The notes: generated by a model from the sequence alone, not told the origin. DNA of 64,000 bases from Mycolicibacterium frederiksbergense (GCF_012223425.1 NZ_CP038799.1:2852001-2916000), one strand, 5' to 3'. Positions 26,793 through 35,004 are shown, numbered from the stretch's first letter. Numbers and translations are program-made.

Positions 26793-27782
26793 GTGGACGC
26801 TCAAAATTATGTGCGGGTACGGACGGCGCCGATGGTGGCGTTGACCGGTGCGGTGGTGATCGCGACTGCAACCGCGGTGAGCGCACCGCCGGTGCAACGT
26901 GCAGCGGAGAACATCGTGCCGGCTGTCGTGCACGAGGTGAAGTCACTGCCGGTGCAGTTGGCGGCCTATAACCCGTTCGTTCCCTACGCACAGCCAGTGG
27001 GCTTGATCGGGTACGCGCTGACTACGGCGTTTGCGACCCAGACCGCGCTCTTGCTGCCGGTTTTCGACGGGGCGACACAGACTCTCACCGAGGCAGGTCT
27101 TGACCCGCGGTGGGCCCAGCAGCCTCAGCTGATCGCCCGGAGTCTCGTGCTCCCGATCGCCGTGGCCGTGCAGACCGCGCTGGTGGGCGGGCTGGAGGGA
27201 ACCTATGTGTACGGCAAGTTCACTCCGGCGGAGGCGCTGAGCTTCTTCGTCGATGCGGTGAAGACCGCCCTAGAGGGGGTCGTCGCCGCCGAGAAAGCAC
27301 TGTTCGGCCAGTCGACGTTGGCCCCCAAGGTATCTGGAGCGACGGCCGCGACGCCGGAGGTGTCATCGACCGAACTCCCGGACGCGGCATCGACGGTGAC
27401 GTTGTCGACCGGGCAGACGGACTCTGCGCCGGCAACAGGGCTCACGCACGCGACCGCTGACACGACAACGAACGACGATGAGCAGCCCCAGGTTGTCGCG
27501 CCGGAGACGACCGGCGAGACAACCTCCCTCGAAACCCCCGAGGCTGTGACGTCCGTGACGAAGAAGCCCACGTTCAAGCTCCCCACCCTCAAGCTGCCGA
27601 AGCTGAAGCTGCCGACGCTGAAGTTCCCGACGTCCAAGAAGACGACCCGACCGGCCACGATTACGTCGGGTACCCCTGCGGCGAACGTGCAGGCGGACAA
27701 CGGCAGTGTTGCTTCGTCCCCCAAGTCGGGTGAGTCGGATTCATCCGATCGCGGCGGAGACTCGGGCAGCACCGCCAACTAG
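26793..27782 (+). CDS. Uncharacterised secreted protein with Lys/Pro repeat tail (paralogue A)
   Basis: A 329-residue protein of unknown function. An N-terminal hydrophobic stretch (about 13-32) looks like a signal peptide. Residues 60-175 form a hydrophobic helical domain with QPQLIARSLVLPIAVAVQTA, YGKFTPAEAL and AAEKALF. Then comes a Thr/Ser/Asp-rich linker and a basic repeat of KLPTLKLPKLKLPTLKF type (about 263-282). The domain is shared with the gene at 29174-30262 on the opposite strand, so the two are paralogues. GTG start with a strong ribosome site GAAGGGGGAG. It ends tail-to-tail with the MerR-like gene. Confidence 0.75.
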   Translation: MDAQNYVRVRTAPMVALTGAVVIATATAVSAPPVQRAAENIVPAVVHEVKSLPVQLAAYNPFVPYAQPVGLIGYALTTAFATQTALLLPVFDGATQTLTEAGLDPRWAQQPQLIARSLVLPIAVAVQTALVGGLEGTYVYGKFTPAEALSFFVDAVKTALEGVVAAEKALFGQSTLAPKVSGATAATPEVSSTELPDAASTVTLSTGQTDSAPATGLTHATADTTTNDDEQPQVVAPETTGETTSLETPEAVTSVTKKPTFKLPTLKLPKLKLPTLKFPTSKKTTRPATITSGTPAANVQADNGSVASSPKSGESDSSDRGGDSGSTAN

Positions 27783-28126
27783 CTGGTCTTCGATTTGCCG
27801 TCTCCGGTGGTGGCATCGGTGTCGGTCAAGCGACTGTGGAGTTCGGCGTTGATCGCCTGTGCTTCGGCCAGCTGGTCTTCGAGGATGATGATTCGGCACG
27901 CTGCCTCCAGGGCGGTTCCCTGGTCGACCAGCTCGCGGGCACGCGCAGCGATGCGGAGTTGATAGCGGGAGTACCTTCGGTGCCCGCCCTCGGAGCGTTG
28001 CGGGGTGAGCAGCTTCGCTTCGTCGAGGCTGCGCAGAAACCCTGGCGTGGTCCCCAACATCTGAGCGGCGCTACCCATGCTGTAGGCGGGGTAGTCCTCG
28101 TCATCGAACCTGTCGTCGGGGCTCAT
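27779..28126 (-). CDS. MerR-like transcriptional regulator
   Basis: A 115-residue regulator with a single MerR-type winged helix. YSMGSAAQMLGTTPGFLRSLDEAKLL is helix-turn-helix plus the next helix, and SEGGHRRYSRYQL is the wing typical of MerR proteins. It continues into a helical dimer region (EAACRIIILEDQLAEAQAINAEL). No effector cysteines are placed as in metal sensors. ATG at 28126 chosen because homology begins just after; TTG at 28189 or GTG at 28165 would extend it towards the upstream RNA terminator. Confidence 0.8.
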   Translation of the reverse strand: MSPDDRFDDEDYPAYSMGSAAQMLGTTPGFLRSLDEAKLLTPQRSEGGHRRYSRYQLRIAARARELVDQGTALEAACRIIILEDQLAEAQAINAELHSRLTDTDATTGDGKSKTS

Positions 28127-28208
28127 GCCGGATGTGTTCTTCGGGGGTACCACAGCGCCTTCCACGGCCTTACCGGAGGAACTCTTCAAGGCCTGGAATT
28201 TACCGCAG

Positions 28209-28260
28209 GAAATAGAAGGGCCGGCAACCCGGCCATGAGACGCGCCGGGCCGCCGGCCCT
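28209..28260 (-). terminator. Intrinsic terminator of the predicted RNA
   Basis: Minus-strand hairpin: AGGGCCGGC (28252-28260) pairs perfectly with GCCGGCCCT (28217-28225). An inner GCCCGGC/GCCGGGT helix lies in between, and TCTATTT follows. This is the strongest terminator-like structure seen on this strand in the region. It could also act as an attenuator for the MerR gene downstream. Confidence 0.75.
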
Positions 28261-28512
28261 GAGGAGATGGTTACCATCTGTCGACACTGCTTCGTAGCTG
28301 CGGTATCGGCCCCGTACTCGTGCGGGCGATCCGACGGTAGCTCCTCCTTTCTTGCCGCCGAGTGTATCGACCTGCTCGGCACTTCTCGCTGGGTACTGCA
28401 GCGACCCGGACCGATGTGGAGCATCCGGTCGATACCGCTGGGCCGCTTTCGATCTCCTGCTTCGCGGGTAGTTCGTCATCTCCCGCGCCCACATACCCTC
28501 TTTGTTCTCAAC
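28209..28512 (-). ncRNA. Predicted non-coding RNA of about 304 nt (candidate Ms1-type RNA)
   Basis: A consensus-like SigA promoter at 28520-28548 and a strong terminator at 28209-28260 bracket about 304 bases with no believable protein. Internal pairing is extensive: GTATCGACC (complement of 28427-28435) pairs with GGTCGATAC (complement of 28364-28372). GCCGAG/CTCGGC and GACCG/CGGTC helices are nearby, and an AGGAGG stretch faces CTCCTC. The length matches what I recall for mycobacterial Ms1 (the 6S-like RNA that binds core RNA polymerase). The locus is not the one I recall for M. tuberculosis MTS2823, so the Ms1 identity is a hypothesis. The alternative is a leader/attenuator of the MerR gene. 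Confidence 0.6.
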
Positions 28513-28519
28513 GGGAACG

Positions 28520-28548
28520 AATGTAGCGCACCCAAACACAGATGTCTA
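28520..28548 (-). promoter_or_regulatory. SigA-type promoter of the predicted RNA
   Basis: Minus strand: -35 TAGACA (28543-28548), 17-base spacer, -10 TACATT (28520-28525). The spacing is ideal and both hexamers are close to consensus, stronger than any other promoter I see in the window. The start site would be near 28512. Confidence 0.72.
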
Positions 28549-29173
28549 CCCCAGCCACGATAGATTTTGATTGACAACGAATGCAGGAAATCTCTGGTGA
28601 TGTCCGCATGGTCTCTCCTGGTCGCGGAGCAGTCGGCGCGGATGCCCTACTGCGGCACATCGATTCCGAGGTGCATCTGAGCAAGGCCCGCTGCTATGTG
28701 GTCGAGCGTGACGCTCTGCGAAATCCGCCTCGGTGAGGTGCCTCTGGAGTGGGTGTGTTCCGGACCATATTGACGCCAGTCAACTCACGTGCAAAGGTCC
28801 CAAGCAACGATCTTGATATGTGCTCGGCAACTTTCGCTGGGTTTCGATAGACACGAAGTTCCCATTTCGTGTCACTTCGGCAGGACGGTGGGGATGCAGT
28901 CAGCAATAGCAGACGGATCGCTGTTGGTGATGGCAGCAACTTCGACAGCAGTGATGCTGGTCAGCGCCGCGCTGTCCGGCCATCGGCGTACTGATCGCGG
29001 GTACGGTGTCGACGAATGGCCGCGCACCGACTTCAACTCGGTAGCTCGTAGTACCTGTCAGTGCAGGCTGGGCGATTGCACGGTATGCCCGGCGCGATGG
29101 TCGTTGTGACCCGACGGCCGAGGTCCTGCTACTGAGCGAGCAGAGGGTACTTCACTGAACCAACGCCCAGTCG
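28549..29173. other. Region without a confident gene (625 bp)
   Basis: Two small plus-strand open frames were examined: 28581-28736 (51 residues, no signal or motif) and 28894-29109 (71 residues, one hydrophobic span LLVMAATSTAVMLVSAAL, then a Cys cluster CQCRLGDCTVC). Neither has a convincing ribosome site at proper spacing. Base composition is less GC-rich than neighbouring genes. It may contain decayed sequence. Confidence 0.4.
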
Positions 29174-30262
29174 TCAGCCCCGGCCGGACATGGCTGACTT
29201 GACGGCGAGGCGACGTTCGGGCTCCGCCACCCGGGTTGAGTGAGACGTCGGAGAATCCGCCGCCGCCCTGCCGCGGGTTGATGGGCTGGGTAGCGAGATG
29301 GGGCCGAGTCGTAGCCGGTTGGTGCGGCTGGTGGGAATCTTCTCGGTCGGCGACGACTGCGACTGGGAGGCGTCAGTTTCCGAATCTTCACTGGTGTCAG
29401 CGGTCGGTGTTGTCGATGTCTGGGGCTGCGCGGTGTGCGCCGACGGGAGAGGCCGTTTGGCAACTCTCGGTTTTGTGGTGGCAGTGACAGGCGCCGAGGC
29501 GCTCAGTGCGACGGGCTTGTGAGCCGCGACGGATTCATCGTCGGGCAGGATGCCGGTCCCGCCGTTGAGTAGATCCTTCTCGGCCGCAATCGTATTGGCG
29601 ATCGCCACTCGCAGGCTTTTAGCCGACCAGAACACTGCCTGGGGCAGGGTGAACTTCCCGAGTTCGACGGTGCCCCCACCGATCAGTCCTGTGAGCGCGG
29701 TCTGAATGGTGACGGCGATCGGCACGAAGAGGTACCGGGACAGCAGCTCGGGCTGGTTTGCCAGGCGTGCGTCGATGCCCTTGTCGGTCAGATCCCGTGT
29801 CCAGCTTTGTGCGAGGCTGTCGAGGACAAGGCCGGGAATGGCTATCGGCAACGTCACCCACCACCCGAGCGACCCCAGCGGCGTCGTCGGCGTCGTGAAC
29901 GGGTAGTACGGGCTGTAGCCCACAGGCGGGCGAATCGCTGTCGTTGATGCATTGGCCGTCAAGGCTTTCGGTGCCGCATCGTGGGTCGCCACGCCACCGT
30001 CGGCAACCTGGGCTGCCTGCGGGGTCACGGCCTGTTCGATGGCCTGTTCCACGAAGCCGGCGAGGTGTACGTGCAGCGTCTGCGGGGCACGTGAAGTCAG
30101 CGTGGCCGTATGTGTCGATTCGACGTGCGGTGGCATCGCGGGAGCGGTGACCGATGCGGCCAGGATCGCCGTCACGACAACTGATACCGGCCCCGCGGCA
30201 CGGCGAGCATATCCCACGATTTTCCCCCAGGTGAAGCTGCGAGTGGCTTCGAGCGGGAGCAT
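29174..30262 (-). CDS. Uncharacterised secreted protein (paralogue B)
   Basis: A 362-residue protein with a signal-like hydrophobic segment at about 20-42 and a His/Thr-rich stretch. A domain at about 120-240 carries NQPELLSRYLFVPIAVTIQT, LGKFTLPQAV and AAEKDLLNG, colinear with paralogue A at 26793-27782. The C-terminal 120 residues are Ser/Thr/Pro-rich and basic, suggesting a disordered exported tail. Function unknown. ATG at 30262 with AGGAAG about 11 bases upstream. Confidence 0.75.
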   Translation of the reverse strand: MLPLEATRSFTWGKIVGYARRAAGPVSVVVTAILAASVTAPAMPPHVESTHTATLTSRAPQTLHVHLAGFVEQAIEQAVTPQAAQVADGGVATHDAAPKALTANASTTAIRPPVGYSPYYPFTTPTTPLGSLGWWVTLPIAIPGLVLDSLAQSWTRDLTDKGIDARLANQPELLSRYLFVPIAVTIQTALTGLIGGGTVELGKFTLPQAVFWSAKSLRVAIANTIAAEKDLLNGGTGILPDDESVAAHKPVALSASAPVTATTKPRVAKRPLPSAHTAQPQTSTTPTADTSEDSETDASQSQSSPTEKIPTSRTNRLRLGPISLPSPSTRGRAAADSPTSHSTRVAEPERRLAVKSAMSGRG

Positions 30263-30354
30263 AGCAGAGCTAACTTCCTGTGGGAGCGATTAGGCGGCAA
30301 CCACTTTCACGAGCCAGAACCGGGGCGAGACAATCGGTGGATAGGCTGTCCGGC

Positions 30355-31392
30355 ATGTGCACGCGTGTGATCTGGCCGGAGGCCGGTGGGGCCGTCCTGG
30401 TGGGCCGAAACATGGACTTTCACAAGGATCTGATGACCAACCTGTGGAAACAGCCCCGGGGTGTCACGCGAGACGACGGCGTCACCGGGAAGCTCAGCTG
30501 GACCTCGAAATACGGCAGCGTGATCGCCACGGCGTTCGACATCATCTCCGTCGACGGACTCAACGAGGCCGGGCTGGCCGGTCACGTGCTGTGGCTCGCC
30601 GAGTCCACCTACGGCACACCGGATGCCGGCCGGACCCAGCTGAGCCAGGCGGTCTGGCTGCAGTACTTCCTGGACAACTTCGCGACGGTGGCCGATGCCG
30701 TGGCGTGGATCGCCCGGACCGACGTGCAGGTCGTTCAGATGGACGATCCCACCGGGGGAGGTCCGCCGGCCATCCACCTGGCACTCGACGATGCGTCCGG
30801 GGACTCGGCGATCATCGAGTACATCGACGGTAAGGCGAAGGTGTACCACGACCGCGCCTACCGGGTGATGACCAATTCTCCGACCTTCGATCAGCAGCTG
30901 GAACTGGTGAAATCGTTCACCGGACTGGGTGGTTCGGCGCCGTTGCCCGGTTCGACACTGGCCGCCGACCGGTTCGCCCGGGCCAGCTACTACGCCGGGC
31001 GGCTACCCGAGCCCGTAAGTCAGGTCGAGGCGATCGCCTCGATGTTCTCGGTCATCCGCAATGCGGCCCAGCCGTTCCGCATCCCCGACCCGGGCAAGCC
31101 CGACGCATCGCAGACCATCTGGCAGGTGGTGCTGGATCTGACGAACAAGCGCTACGTCTACGAGTCGACCACCCGGCCGAACATCGTATGGGTGGACCTG
31201 GCTGACCTCGACTTCGCCGAGGGCAGCCCGCAGCTCAAGCTCGACCTGCAGAGCCAGCTGGCCGTGCACGGCGGTGTCGCGGGCAATGTGTCCGGGCTGT
31301 TCGAGGACAAGGGCCCGATGACGTTCCTGTCGCTGCAACTGCTCAAAGAGCTGGAAACCGCGGCCGCGTCGAAAGCGCCACCACCCGAGTAG
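30355..31392 (+). CDS. Choloylglycine-hydrolase-family linear amide C-N hydrolase
   Basis: A 345-residue Ntn hydrolase related to bile-salt hydrolase and penicillin V acylase. The product begins MCTRV, so removal of Met exposes Cys2 as the nucleophile; this decides the start at 30355 over the ATG 25 codons upstream. GRNMDFH supplies the Arg/Asp of the active site, and NEAGLAGHVLWL follows the family pattern. No signal peptide. Substrate unknown; candidates include N-acyl amino acids or acyl-homoserine lactones. Confidence 0.86.
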   Translation: MCTRVIWPEAGGAVLVGRNMDFHKDLMTNLWKQPRGVTRDDGVTGKLSWTSKYGSVIATAFDIISVDGLNEAGLAGHVLWLAESTYGTPDAGRTQLSQAVWLQYFLDNFATVADAVAWIARTDVQVVQMDDPTGGGPPAIHLALDDASGDSAIIEYIDGKAKVYHDRAYRVMTNSPTFDQQLELVKSFTGLGGSAPLPGSTLAADRFARASYYAGRLPEPVSQVEAIASMFSVIRNAAQPFRIPDPGKPDASQTIWQVVLDLTNKRYVYESTTRPNIVWVDLADLDFAEGSPQLKLDLQSQLAVHGGVAGNVSGLFEDKGPMTFLSLQLLKELETAAASKAPPPE

Positions 31393-31399
31393 AACCGGG

Positions 31400-32209
31400 C
31401 TACTCCCCGGTGAACTGCGCGGGCCGTTTCTGGAACATCGCGGTGACGGCCTCGCCCAGGTCCTTCGACGGCAGGAACGCCGAGTTCCACGCCGCCACAT
31501 AGCGCAGGCTCTCCGACACCCGGCCGATGCGCTGCTGGTCCAGCACGTCCTTCACACCGTGCACGGTCAGCGGCGGGTTGGCCGCGATCTCGGCGGCGGT
31601 GGCGTGCGCGGCGGCCAGGGAGGCCTCGGCGTCGGCGTGGACGTCGTTGACCAATCCGATCTTCTCGGCGCGCGCGGCGTCGATGTCCTTGCCGGTGAGC
31701 GTGAGCTCGCGCAGGTGCCCGTCGGACAGGATCAGCGGTAGCCGGGCCAGCGAGCCCACGTCGGCGACGATGGCCAGCTTCACTTCCCGCACCGAGAACT
31801 TGGCGTCCGCGCTGGCGTAGCGGATGTCCACCGCGCTGATCAGGTCGACGCCGCCGCCGATGCACCAGCCGTGCACCGAGGCGATGGTGGGTGTGCGGCA
31901 GTCGGCCACCGCGCTGATGGCGCCCTGCATCTTGATGAGCTTCTGGTGGAAGCCGAGGCGGTCCTTGGCGCCGGCATCCAGGCCGGGCAAGGTGGCGCCC
32001 ATCGCGGCCAGATCGAGGCCGTAACTGAAGTTCTTGCCCGAACCGGTCAGCACGATGGCCCGCACCTCGGGATCGGCGTCCAGGGTGCCGAACACCTCGG
32101 GCAGCTCGGCCCAGAACGCGGGCCCCATCGCGTTGCCCTTGCCGGGGCCGATCAGGGTCACCCGGGCGATATGGTCGGCGATCTCCACCGTGACGGATTC
32201 ATATGCCAT
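31400..32209 (-). CDS. echA21: Enoyl-CoA hydratase/isomerase EchA21-like
   Basis: A 269-residue crotonase-fold protein. The oxyanion segment SVHGWCIGGGVDLISAVDIR is present. The active-site region FSVREVKLAIVADVGSLARLP resembles delta3,5-delta2,4-dienoyl-CoA isomerase (ECH1 type, with E-V and A-D-V-G) more than classical hydratases, so an isomerase in fatty-acid or sterol-chain oxidation is likely. Position next to hisC2 corresponds to Rv3774. ATG start at 32209. Confidence 0.85.
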   Translation of the reverse strand: MAYESVTVEIADHIARVTLIGPGKGNAMGPAFWAELPEVFGTLDADPEVRAIVLTGSGKNFSYGLDLAAMGATLPGLDAGAKDRLGFHQKLIKMQGAISAVADCRTPTIASVHGWCIGGGVDLISAVDIRYASADAKFSVREVKLAIVADVGSLARLPLILSDGHLRELTLTGKDIDAARAEKIGLVNDVHADAEASLAAAHATAAEIAANPPLTVHGVKDVLDQQRIGRVSESLRYVAAWNSAFLPSKDLGEAVTAMFQKRPAQFTGE

Positions 32210-32227
32210 GGCGTGAAGGCTAACCGG

Positions 32228-32683
32228 CTACGGAACGGGCCCTCCGAGCAGCACCTCGCTGACGGTGCTGTCGGTCATGAACTGGCACACCGCCTCGGCC
32301 AGCGATCGGGCGATGTCCACGTTCTCCGGCCCCAGGATCGAATCCTCGCCCTCCAAGATGGCGTTGACGACAGCCTTCCTGTTGGCGGCATCGAGTTCAT
32401 TGAACTCCGAGCACTTCATCGTCAGTGCATCCGGCGGCGCCGGGACATCGGGAACGTCGGACTCCTGACCCGGCATCGGGAAGTTGGGGATGGTGATATC
32501 CGGGAGCCCGGGGATCTGGGGCAATCCCGGGATGCCGCGGTCACGCGTGGTGGTCGGCTCCGAGCTCAGCGGCGGACCCGGTTCGGTGGTCATTGCGACG
32601 GTGCCGTCGGTGCTGCGTCCGCATCCGGTCAGCAGGCCGAGCGCGATCAGGCCGGCGCCCGCGGCCACCACAGTGCGCATCAT
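32228..32683 (-). CDS. Small lipoprotein of unknown function
   Basis: A 151-residue lipoprotein: signal peptide with lipobox LTGC (Cys about residue 21), then a Pro-rich repeat of LPQIPGLPDITIPNFPMP type. A C-terminal helical domain with two cysteines (MKCSEF and EAVCQF) may form a disulfide. ATG at 32683 overlaps the hisC2 stop (ATGA) and has AGAGGAGA upstream, so it is co-translated with hisC2. Function not recognised. Confidence 0.72.
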   Translation of the reverse strand: MMRTVVAAGAGLIALGLLTGCGRSTDGTVAMTTEPGPPLSSEPTTTRDRGIPGLPQIPGLPDITIPNFPMPGQESDVPDVPAPPDALTMKCSEFNELDAANRKAVVNAILEGEDSILGPENVDIARSLAEAVCQFMTDSTVSEVLLGGPVP

Positions 32684-33741
32684 GGCTGTTCTCCTCTGAT
32701 CCACTGTTGGGCGAACGCCAGGAACGCGTCGTTCTCGTGCGGGGCGGCGACCGTGACGCGGACGCCGTCCTGTCCGTAGGGGCGCACCAGCAGCCGGTTG
32801 TCGGCCGCGGCGTTGGTGAACGCGTCGCATCGCCCCGGTAGCGGCAGCCAGACGAAGTTGGCCTGCGAGGCGGGCAGGTCGAATCCCGCGGCGCTCAACG
32901 CGGCGCTCACCCGGGTGCGTTCGGCGACGACGGCGTCGGTGCGGGCCAGCAGTTCGTCGGCGGCGTCGATGGAAGCGATGGCCGCAGCCTGCGAGATGGT
33001 CGTCGCCGTGAACGGTACGTACACCTTGCCGAGCGCGGTGACGATATCCGGATCGGCCACCGCGTAGCCGATGCGCAGCCCGGCCAGCCCGTAGGCCTTC
33101 GAGAAGGTGCGCAGCACAACGACGTTCGGGTATCGGCGGACCAGGCCGAGGCTGTCCGGCAGCAGACCGTCGCGGATGTACTCGACATAGGCCTCGTCGA
33201 TGACGATCAGGACATCGGAGGGGACCGCCGCGACGAACGCCTCCAGTGCGGCCGGCTCGACGACGGTGGAGGTCGGGTTGTTGGGGTTGCAGACGAAGAT
33301 CAACCGGGTGCGGCCGGTGACGGCGGCCAGCATGGCGTCCAGATCGTGGGTGTGGTCCTTGAGCGGCACCGCGACCGGGGTGGCGCCGGCGGTGCGCACC
33401 TGCAGCGGGTAGATCTCGAAACTGCGCCAGCCGAACATCACCTCGTCGCCGACGGTCGAGGTGATCTGGATGAGCTGCTGGCACAGGCTCACCGATCCGG
33501 AGCCCACCGAAATGTTCTCCGGCGCGAACTCGACGTGCTTGGCGAGGCGCTCGCGCAGATCCAGGTAACCGTTGTCGGGGTACCGGTTGATGCCGGCGGC
33601 AGCGGCGGTGATGGCCTCCATCACGCTGGGCAGCGGGCCGTCCACGGTCTCGTTGCTGGCGATCTTGATGGCGCCGGGCACGGTGCGTCCCGGCGTGTAG
33701 GCCGGCAGATCGGCCAGCTCGGGTCGCAGACGGGCAGTCAC
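32680..33741 (-). CDS. hisC2: Aromatic/histidinol-phosphate aminotransferase HisC2 (Pat)
   Basis: A 353-residue class I/II PLP aminotransferase: IASNETVDGPLPSV substrate loop, RYPDNG, CNPNNPTST, DEAYVEY and the PLP lysine 215 in RTFSKAYGLAGLRIGY. Length and sequence match M. tuberculosis HisC2 (353 residues), which acts as an aromatic amino acid aminotransferase. GTG start at 33741. It overlaps the downstream lipoprotein start. Confidence 0.92.
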   Translation of the reverse strand: MTARLRPELADLPAYTPGRTVPGAIKIASNETVDGPLPSVMEAITAAAAGINRYPDNGYLDLRERLAKHVEFAPENISVGSGSVSLCQQLIQITSTVGDEVMFGWRSFEIYPLQVRTAGATPVAVPLKDHTHDLDAMLAAVTGRTRLIFVCNPNNPTSTVVEPAALEAFVAAVPSDVLIVIDEAYVEYIRDGLLPDSLGLVRRYPNVVVLRTFSKAYGLAGLRIGYAVADPDIVTALGKVYVPFTATTISQAAAIASIDAADELLARTDAVVAERTRVSAALSAAGFDLPASQANFVWLPLPGRCDAFTNAAADNRLLVRPYGQDGVRVTVAAPHENDAFLAFAQQWIRGEQP

Positions 33742-33848
33742 CCAGCCATTCTAGGGGTGCGTGAAAGGCGCGCTTTGCCTTCCGCCGTCCGGCCTGTGTA
33801 ATCTGTGCGCTCGGCGGTTCCGGGGGTCCGGTACCCTCAGATCGTTCA

Positions 33849-33937
33849 GGAGGCGTGCCAGAGCGGCCGAATGGGACTCACTGCTAATGAGTTGTCCGCC
33901 TTAAAGCGGACCGGAGGTTCAAATCCTCTCGCCTCCG
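33849..33937 (+). tRNA. serV: tRNA-Ser(GCU)
   Basis: Acceptor GGAGGCG pairs with CGCCTCC. Anticodon stem ACTCA/TGAGT with loop CTGCTAA, anticodon GCT. Long variable arm (GTCCGCC...GGCGGAC type) of type II tRNA; T-loop GGTTCAAATCC. CCA is not encoded. Confidence 0.95.
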
Positions 33938-33981
33938 CTGCATAACTGAATAGTTCGACCGGCAAGACCAAGCACGACCAA

Positions 33982-34054
33982 GCGCCCGTAGCTCAACGGA
34001 TAGAGCATCTGACTACGGATCAGAAGGTTAGGGGTTCGAATCCCTTCGGGCGCA
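33982..34054 (+). tRNA. argV: tRNA-Arg(ACG)
   Basis: Acceptor GCGCCCG pairs with CGGGCGC. Anticodon stem TCTGA/TCAGA with loop CTACGGA, anticodon ACG. T-arm GGGGTTCGAATCCC; discriminator A. CCA is not encoded. Confidence 0.95.
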
Positions 34055-34173
34055 CACAAGCACCATCACGACTCCCGCGGCATCAGCACGACGCCCGGGA
34101 GTCGCTGCTTTCCGGGACCGTGGTTTTTGCGAGACGTGGAATGACCATGCTCCTGGCAGGCGTTGCCGCAGGG

Positions 34174-35004
34174 GTGACCGACAACGTCGATTTCGACTTC
34201 AGCGGCCTGGACCAGATGAACAACGGCGTCATCCGTGAGTTCCGGGAGACCGGCGGGACGGCGGGCGGGCTTGTCGAGGGCAAGCCGCTGGTGCTGCTGC
34301 ACCACACCGGCGCGAAATCGGGTAAGAAGCGCATCGCGCCGCTGGTGCCGTTCGTCGAGGACGGCCGGGTCTACGTGTTCGCGAGCCTGGGCGGCGCCGA
34401 TATCCATCCGGCCTGGTTTCACAATCTGCTCGCCCACCCCGACACCGTCATCGAACTCGGCGACGAGACGGTGGCGGTGCGGGCCCGGGTGCTCACCGGG
34501 GACGAGCGCGATGCGATCTACGCCAAGCAGTCGGCCGTGCAACCGGAGTTCGCCGACTACCAGCGCAAGACGGCCCGGGTGATCCCGGTGGTGGAACTGG
34601 TCAGGCAAGATGCCGGTATGACCCCGCAGGTGATCCAGCGCTGGATCGACTACATCGACCACCATGACCCGGCCGTCCTCGACGAGCTGCTCGCCGAGGA
34701 CGCGGTGTTCTACTCACCGGCGGTGTTCACCCCGCAGCGGGGCAAGGCCACCACGGCCAAGTATCTGAACGCCGCCGCGAAACTCTTCGGCGGCACCGAC
34801 TTCCACTATGTCGAGCAGTGGTACGGCGAGAACTCGGCGATCCTGGAGTTCCAGGCCACCCTGGACGGTGTGGTGGTCGACGGTATCGACATGATCCACT
34901 GGGGCGAGGACGGCAAGATCGTCTCGTTCAAGGTGATGATCAGGCCGTTCAAGGGCCTGCAGGCGGTCATACCGCGGATGGCGGAGCTGCTCGGCGGGCA
35001 GTGA
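34174..35004 (+). CDS. Ddn-type F420-dependent oxidoreductase fused to an NTF2/SnoaL-like domain
   Basis: A 276-residue two-domain protein. Residues about 1-145 match the deazaflavin (F420)-dependent nitroreductase/quinone reductase family: IREFRETGGTAGG, LHHTGAKSGKKRIAPLVPF, and HPAWFHNLLAHPDTVIELG. Residues about 155-275 are an NTF2/SnoaL-like cone (VIQRWIDYIDHHDPAVLDELLAEDAVFYSP). Starts: GTG at 34174 begins where homology begins (MTDNVDFDFSG); ATG at 34141 adds 11 residues. The 3' end overlaps the convergent GGDEF-EAL gene by 38 bases. Confidence 0.82.
   Translation: MTDNVDFDFSGLDQMNNGVIREFRETGGTAGGLVEGKPLVLLHHTGAKSGKKRIAPLVPFVEDGRVYVFASLGGADIHPAWFHNLLAHPDTVIELGDETVAVRARVLTGDERDAIYAKQSAVQPEFADYQRKTARVIPVVELVRQDAGMTPQVIQRWIDYIDHHDPAVLDELLAEDAVFYSPAVFTPQRGKATTAKYLNAAAKLFGGTDFHYVEQWYGENSAILEFQATLDGVVVDGIDMIHWGEDGKIVSFKVMIRPFKGLQAVIPRMAELLGGQ

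Noticed and set aside
28186..28539. Minus-strand open frame through the predicted RNA
   Set aside because: It ignores the promoter/terminator structure, has random composition, and runs through the terminator hairpin.
28581..28736. 51-residue plus-strand ORF with two in-frame ATGs
   Set aside because: No ribosome site at a suitable distance, no motif, and codon use in its first half is unlike neighbouring genes.
26191..30262. Integrated element using tRNA-Ser(UGA) as attachment site
   Set aside because: No integrase, transposase or repeat of the tRNA 3' end was found, so the island near the tRNA cannot be called mobile.
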